From assembly GCA_012522445.1 (NCBI GenBank), contig JAAYKL010000018.1, positions 1 to 41,465 on the forward strand: 41,465 nucleotides of DNA, in the 5' to 3' direction. The DNA is from Myxococcales bacterium (GTDB lineage Bacteria > Myxococcota_A > Polyangia > JAAYKL01). A program made the position numbers and the translations under genes. The notes beneath the pieces are model-generated. The model was not told where the DNA came from. It was given only the letters and a program-made list of their open reading frames with translations, and ran no database searches. Below are positions 38,918 to 41,465 of this stretch, in pieces (positions within the stretch are counted from its first letter, which is position 1; each line of letters starts with the position of its first letter).

Positions 38918-39679
38918 ATGAATCACCCAATTAGCGTTTTTTTGGCTGGCGCCACCGGCGCATCCGACACGCCTGCCTCTGGCAGCGTCGCGCAACTGCT
39001 GCAGCTCGTCACCACCGCTTCCCCCATTGTTCGCACCATCTTCTTCATCTTGGTGGCCTTCATTCTCCTGTGCATCTTCATCACGATTTACAAGTTCATC
39101 CAAATCCAACGCGCGCAGCGACAAACCCGGCGTTTTCTCAACGTCTTCTGGAGCGCCAAGCGCCTCGAGGTCATCTACCAAGCCGCCGAAGCGCAGCACC
39201 GCAGCCCGGTGTCGCAACTGTTTAAGGCCGGATACATCGAGCTCTCCCGGCTCAAAGGCCCGCGCGATCACAAAGAAAACACCGCCGCTGCCACAGACGA
39301 AGAGACCAGCGCCGGCGGCATCGGAAACGTCGAGCGCGCCCTGCGCCGCGCCGCCACCACCGAAATCACGCACCTCGAGAGCATGGTCCCCATCTTGGCC
39401 ACCAACGGCGCCACCGCCCCGTTCATCGGGCTCCTGGGCACGGTCATCGGCATCATGATCTCCTTCTTCGACATCAGCGCCAGCGGATCCACGGGCCTCG
39501 ACGTCGTCGCCAAAGGCATCTCCGAAGCCCTGCTCGTCACCGCGGTGGGCCTCGTCTCCGCCATTCCCGCCGTCATCTCCTACAACTACTTTCAGCGCCG
39601 CATCCACGTGCTCTCCGCCGAAATGGACAACTTCTCCGCCGACTTTCTCAACATCGTGAAACGCCATTTTCTCAAGTAG
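38918..39679 (+). CDS. tolQ: MotA/TolQ/ExbB-family proton channel
   Basis: An inner-membrane subunit that, with TolR/ExbD, turns proton flow into motion for envelope work. The 253 residues have a short N-terminal periplasmic part, TM1 (about 39-60), a cytoplasmic loop rich in charge, and TM2/TM3. The family signature ATAPFIGLLGTVIGIMISF, with the conserved threonine, and LLVTAVGLVSAIPAVISYNY are both present. The ATG at 38918 has GGAG upstream. tolR follows after 9 bp. No tolA, tolB or pal is in the window, so the pair could equally be an ExbBD-type or gliding/Agl-type motor. Confidence 0.9.
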   Translation: MNHPISVFLAGATGASDTPASGSVAQLLQLVTTASPIVRTIFFILVAFILLCIFITIYKFIQIQRAQRQTRRFLNVFWSAKRLEVIYQAAEAQHRSPVSQLFKAGYIELSRLKGPRDHKENTAAATDEETSAGGIGNVERALRRAATTEITHLESMVPILATNGATAPFIGLLGTVIGIMISFFDISASGSTGLDVVAKGISEALLVTAVGLVSAIPAVISYNYFQRRIHVLSAEMDNFSADFLNIVKRHFLK

Positions 39680-39688
39680 GAGGTCGGG

Positions 39689-40135
39689 ATGCCCAAACTG
39701 CCAAACGGCCGCTCCGGCTCGGTGATGAGCGAAATCAACATCACGCCCTTCGTGGATGTGATGCTGGTGCTGCTCATCATTTTTATGATCACCACCCCCA
39801 TGATGGGCAAGGGGGTCGACATCGAATTGCCCAAGGCCGACGCCCAACCCATGGAAGTCGACGAGTCCAAGCTCGTCATGACCATCGACAGCGAGCGCCG
39901 CGTCTTCCTCGGCGAAACCCTCGTGCCCAACGAGCGCCTCGAAGAGGCCCTCCTGAGCAACGAACGCCTACAGCGCGAAGGCGAGCTCTACCTGCAGGCC
40001 GATCAAAACATCCCCTACGGCTTCGTGGTGCAGGTCATGGCCATCGTCAAAAAAGCCGGCATCCCCAAGCTGGGCATGATCACCGACCCCATGCAAACCG
40101 ACTGGCCGCCCACCGCCGACGCCAGCGCACCATAA
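39689..40135 (+). CDS. tolR: TolR/ExbD-family motor subunit
   Basis: The partner of TolQ, 148 residues. A short cytoplasmic start (MPKLPNGRSGSVMSEINITP) leads into the single membrane helix with the proton-relay aspartate in FVDVMLVLLIIFMI. The periplasmic domain (about 45-135) keeps the ExbD pattern, DIELPKADAQPM, then LYLQADQNIPYGFVVQVMAIVKKAG. A strong AGGAGG precedes the ATG. It is the last gene of the plus-strand group, convergent with folE. Confidence 0.93.
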   Translation: MPKLPNGRSGSVMSEINITPFVDVMLVLLIIFMITTPMMGKGVDIELPKADAQPMEVDESKLVMTIDSERRVFLGETLVPNERLEEALLSNERLQREGELYLQADQNIPYGFVVQVMAIVKKAGIPKLGMITDPMQTDWPPTADASAP

Positions 40136-40150
40136 CGCACGCCACCGCCG

Positions 40151-40164
40151 CGCTGTTAACAGCG
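40151..40164. terminator. Palindrome between convergent tolR and folE
   Basis: CGCTGTT directly abuts AACAGCG, a 14-bp perfect palindrome that can fold as CGCTG-TTAA-CAGCG. It lies in the 71-bp gap between two convergent genes, where a two-way terminator is expected. No T tract follows on either strand, so it may instead be a protein site. Confidence 0.3.
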
Positions 40165-40206
40165 GCAGACCAACACCATTTGCGGATGACACAGTTGCCG
40201 GTGCGG

Positions 40207-40788
40207 CTATTCTTCGGCGCCGATGACAGTGAGGAATTCGTTGCGCAACACCGCCTCGGTGCGAAAGGCACCAGCGTACTCGGAGGTGATGGCGCGGCTG
40301 CCGGGTTTGCGCACCCCGCGGATCACCATGCACAACTGTTCGGCGTCGATGATGCAGGCCGCACCCGCGGCGCCCAGGTGCGTCATCAGCGCGTCGCAGA
40401 CGTTTTTTACGATGTCCTCTTGGAGGGTGAGGCGGCGCGAATAGCAGTCGAGCAGCTCGGCGATGCGCGAAAAGCCGACGATGCGCGTGGTGGGCACATA
40501 GGCGATGTGCGCGATACCGTGACAGGGCATGAGGTGGTGCGGGCACATCGACTGAAAGGTGAGGTTGCGGATGACGACCATGCCGTGATCGCTGCGGGCC
40601 TCCATCGTGCTTTGCAAAATAACGCCCGGATCGGCGTCGTAGCCGTTGAGCAGATCGTCGAGCCAGGTGTTGGCGGTGCGCACGGGCGTGTCGAGCAATT
40701 CGGGATAGCGCCCCGGAGAGCGATCGACGGCGCGCAGCACGTCTTCAAAGGCCTTGGTCAAACGGGCGAGTTTTTCATCTCTGGTCAT
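40207..40788 (-). CDS. folE: GTP cyclohydrolase I
   Basis: It converts GTP to 7,8-dihydroneopterin triphosphate, the entry to folate and related pterins. The 193 residues are shorter than E. coli FolE (222) but complete in the core. The zinc/catalytic stretch MCPHHLMPCHGIAHIAYVP contains Cys-x2-His-His, SRIAELLDCYSRRLTLQEDI matches the helix after it, and IIDAEQLCMVIRGVRKPGS has the third zinc ligand Cys. The N-terminus, which forms the outer helices, is only about 60 residues. The ATG at 40788 is the natural start. It follows the NFU-type gene in the same direction. Confidence 0.93.
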   Translation of the reverse strand: MTRDEKLARLTKAFEDVLRAVDRSPGRYPELLDTPVRTANTWLDDLLNGYDADPGVILQSTMEARSDHGMVVIRNLTFQSMCPHHLMPCHGIAHIAYVPTTRIVGFSRIAELLDCYSRRLTLQEDIVKNVCDALMTHLGAAGAACIIDAEQLCMVIRGVRKPGSRAITSEYAGAFRTEAVLRNEFLTVIGAEE

Positions 40789-40795
40789 GTCTTTT

Positions 40796-40830
40796 TAAAA
40801 TGCCGGGAGCGCCGGAGCGCCAGGTGGCAT
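40796..40830 (-). terminator. Candidate intrinsic terminator between NFU-type gene and folE
   Basis: On the minus strand ATGCC (40826-40830) can pair with GGCAT (40800-40804) around a second GCGC stem, followed by TTTTAAAAAG. The hairpin starts on the stop codon of the NFU-type gene and would partly separate its expression from folE. The internal loop is irregular, so strength is uncertain. Confidence 0.4.
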
Positions 40831-41051
40831 CACTCCGGAATAATGCCTGTGATTTCGGGGATTTCGGCCTGCAGGGCCCGCAAGACGCCCATTTGCAGCG
40901 TGATTTGGGCCGACGGGCAACCGCGACAAGCGCCCTGAAGCGCCACCTTCACGTTGTTGCCATCCATGCCGCGGTATTCAATGCCCCCGCCATCGCGTTC
41001 CAGTGCCGGGCGAATGTGCTCGTCGATGATCTTAATGATTTTTTCTTCCAT
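40830..41051 (-). CDS. NFU/NifU C-terminal-domain Fe-S scaffold protein
   Basis: A 73-residue protein consisting only of the NifU C-terminal domain. The pair Cys42/Cys45 in GACRGCPSAQIT is the cluster-binding CxxC; two subunits share one 4Fe-4S cluster in the family, which delivers clusters to client enzymes. RPALERDGGGIEY is a conserved N-terminal block. AAGGAA lies upstream of the ATG. Standalone proteins of this size are common. Only the -10-like TATAGT at 41112-41117 is visible as a promoter. Confidence 0.93.
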   Translation of the reverse strand: MEEKIIKIIDEHIRPALERDGGGIEYRGMDGNNVKVALQGACRGCPSAQITLQMGVLRALQAEIPEITGIIPE

Positions 41052-41111
41052 GATGTGTTTCCTTCAGTTGTGGATGCAGACAACCCATGAACCCCGCAAA
41101 CGGGTGCCGAG

Positions 41112-41117
41112 ACTATA
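41112..41117 (-). promoter_or_regulatory. -10-like hexamer upstream of the NFU-type gene
   Basis: TATAGT on the minus strand, about 60 bp before the ATG, is a good -10, but no matching -35 lies at 16-18 bp. An activator-dependent promoter is possible. Confidence 0.25.
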
Positions 41118-41229
41118 CATGAATCACCGCATTCTAGCCTGCAAAAACAACGCGATTTTCAGTCTCACAGACAGTCCACCTTGTCTGCCACAGTAGCCGT
41201 AAAAGATATCCGTGTGTTTGGTCTTGCCC

Positions 41230-41465
41230 TGAATTTGTGGACAGCTGACTTAATGGGGATAATCCCCGGAGGGGGCAGTGATGTCCAAACGAAAAAGAAG
41301 AACATTTACGAAAGAGCAGAAGGCTGACGCGGTGCGGTTGGTACGGACGAGCGGAGAGTCGATCGGGACGGTCGCCCGTAACCTCGACATCGGTGAAAAC
41401 TCGCTGCGGCAGTGGGTTGCGCAGGCCAACATCGATGAGGGCAAGGGCCCCGAGGGCGCCTGGAC
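41230..41465 (+). mobile_element. IS3-family insertion sequence, left end, cut by window edge
   Basis: From about 41230 (TGAATTTGTGGACAGCTG) the sequence looks like the left end of an IS3-family element, running into the first transposase frame at 41281. A near-palindrome GGGGAT-A-ATCCCC lies between. The exact end cannot be fixed because the right inverted repeat and target duplication are outside the window. Confidence 0.6.
41281..41465 (+). CDS. IS3-family transposase OrfA, partial
   Basis: The open frame begins MSKRKRRTFTKEQKADAVRL and runs past the window end (61 complete codons seen). It is the N-terminal helix-turn-helix of IS3/IS911 OrfA: a basic start, an AVRLVRTSGESIGTVARNL helix and an ENSLRQWV recognition helix. 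OrfA binds the element ends; in the family OrfB is made by programmed frameshifting as an OrfAB transposase. GGAGGGGG lies upstream of the ATG. No stop is seen, so intactness is unknown. Confidence 0.85.
   Translation, partial: MSKRKRRTFTKEQKADAVRLVRTSGESIGTVARNLDIGENSLRQWVAQANIDEGKGPEGAW

Noticed and set aside
41168-41187. Terminator or operator CAGACA-N8-TGTCTG upstream of the IS
   Set aside because: A 6-bp stem with no T tract and no clear gene end; too weak to list.

Overview
The window looks like a chromosomal segment of a GC-rich, Gram-negative bacterium of the former Deltaproteobacteria, most likely Myxococcota or Bradymonadales. This placement is an inference. It rests on lipoproteins with Asp-Thr runs, a PilZ/TPR-rich gene set, a Bacteroidetes/delta-style ParE-ParC pair, a ParA-like/J-like/RodZ-like fusion next to tolQR, and frequent GTG and TTG starts. 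I see no tRNA, rRNA, CRISPR array or prophage. The only mobile DNA is the 5' end of an IS3-family element, cut by the right edge.

Left part (1-9019). The first 591 bases hold no gene but are rich in structure: a three-stem fold, a 58-bp tandem duplication, a 20-bp palindrome and tandem TGTCCCGT sites. A plus-strand set follows: an outer-membrane beta-barrel protein with hexapeptide repeats, a TPR protein, and an exported GH113-like glycosidase that overlaps the TPR gene by 4 bp. Then, on the minus strand, come a (Asp-Thr)n lipoprotein and topoisomerase IV (parE then parC). A PduO-type cobalamin adenosyltransferase runs divergently from parE.

Middle (9016-20101, all minus, transcribed right to left): RHH regulator, rpe, a TIG-PDZ-NuoH-like fusion, a zinc-ribbon/TPR membrane protein, a rhomboid protease, a lipoprotein, a membrane PilZ protein and mfd. 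Small gaps and one overlap suggest one or a few operons.

Bioenergetic block (20228-28633, minus): an NhaD/CitMHS-type antiporter, a universal stress protein and a complete F1Fo ATP synthase operon in the order a-c-b-delta-alpha-gamma-beta-epsilon. The delta subunit is unusually short.

Right part (28791-41465). The minus strand carries a DUF4175-like coiled-coil membrane protein, a TPR-flanked gluzincin peptidase, a thioredoxin-fold protein, a membrane sulfatase-fold protein and ribA. Divergent from these, on the plus strand, is a ParA-like/J-like/RodZ-like fusion, then tolQ and tolR. Convergent folE and an NFU-type Fe-S scaffold gene follow, and the truncated IS3 element ends the window.

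Most genes are housekeeping. The least ordinary items are the triple-domain fusion, whose P-loop lysine and HPD histidine are both replaced; the NuoH-like domain fused to TIG and PDZ modules without the usual quinone-loop motif; a ParC tail ending in a beta-clamp-like QTSLF; the short ATP synthase delta; and the structured noncoding left edge.
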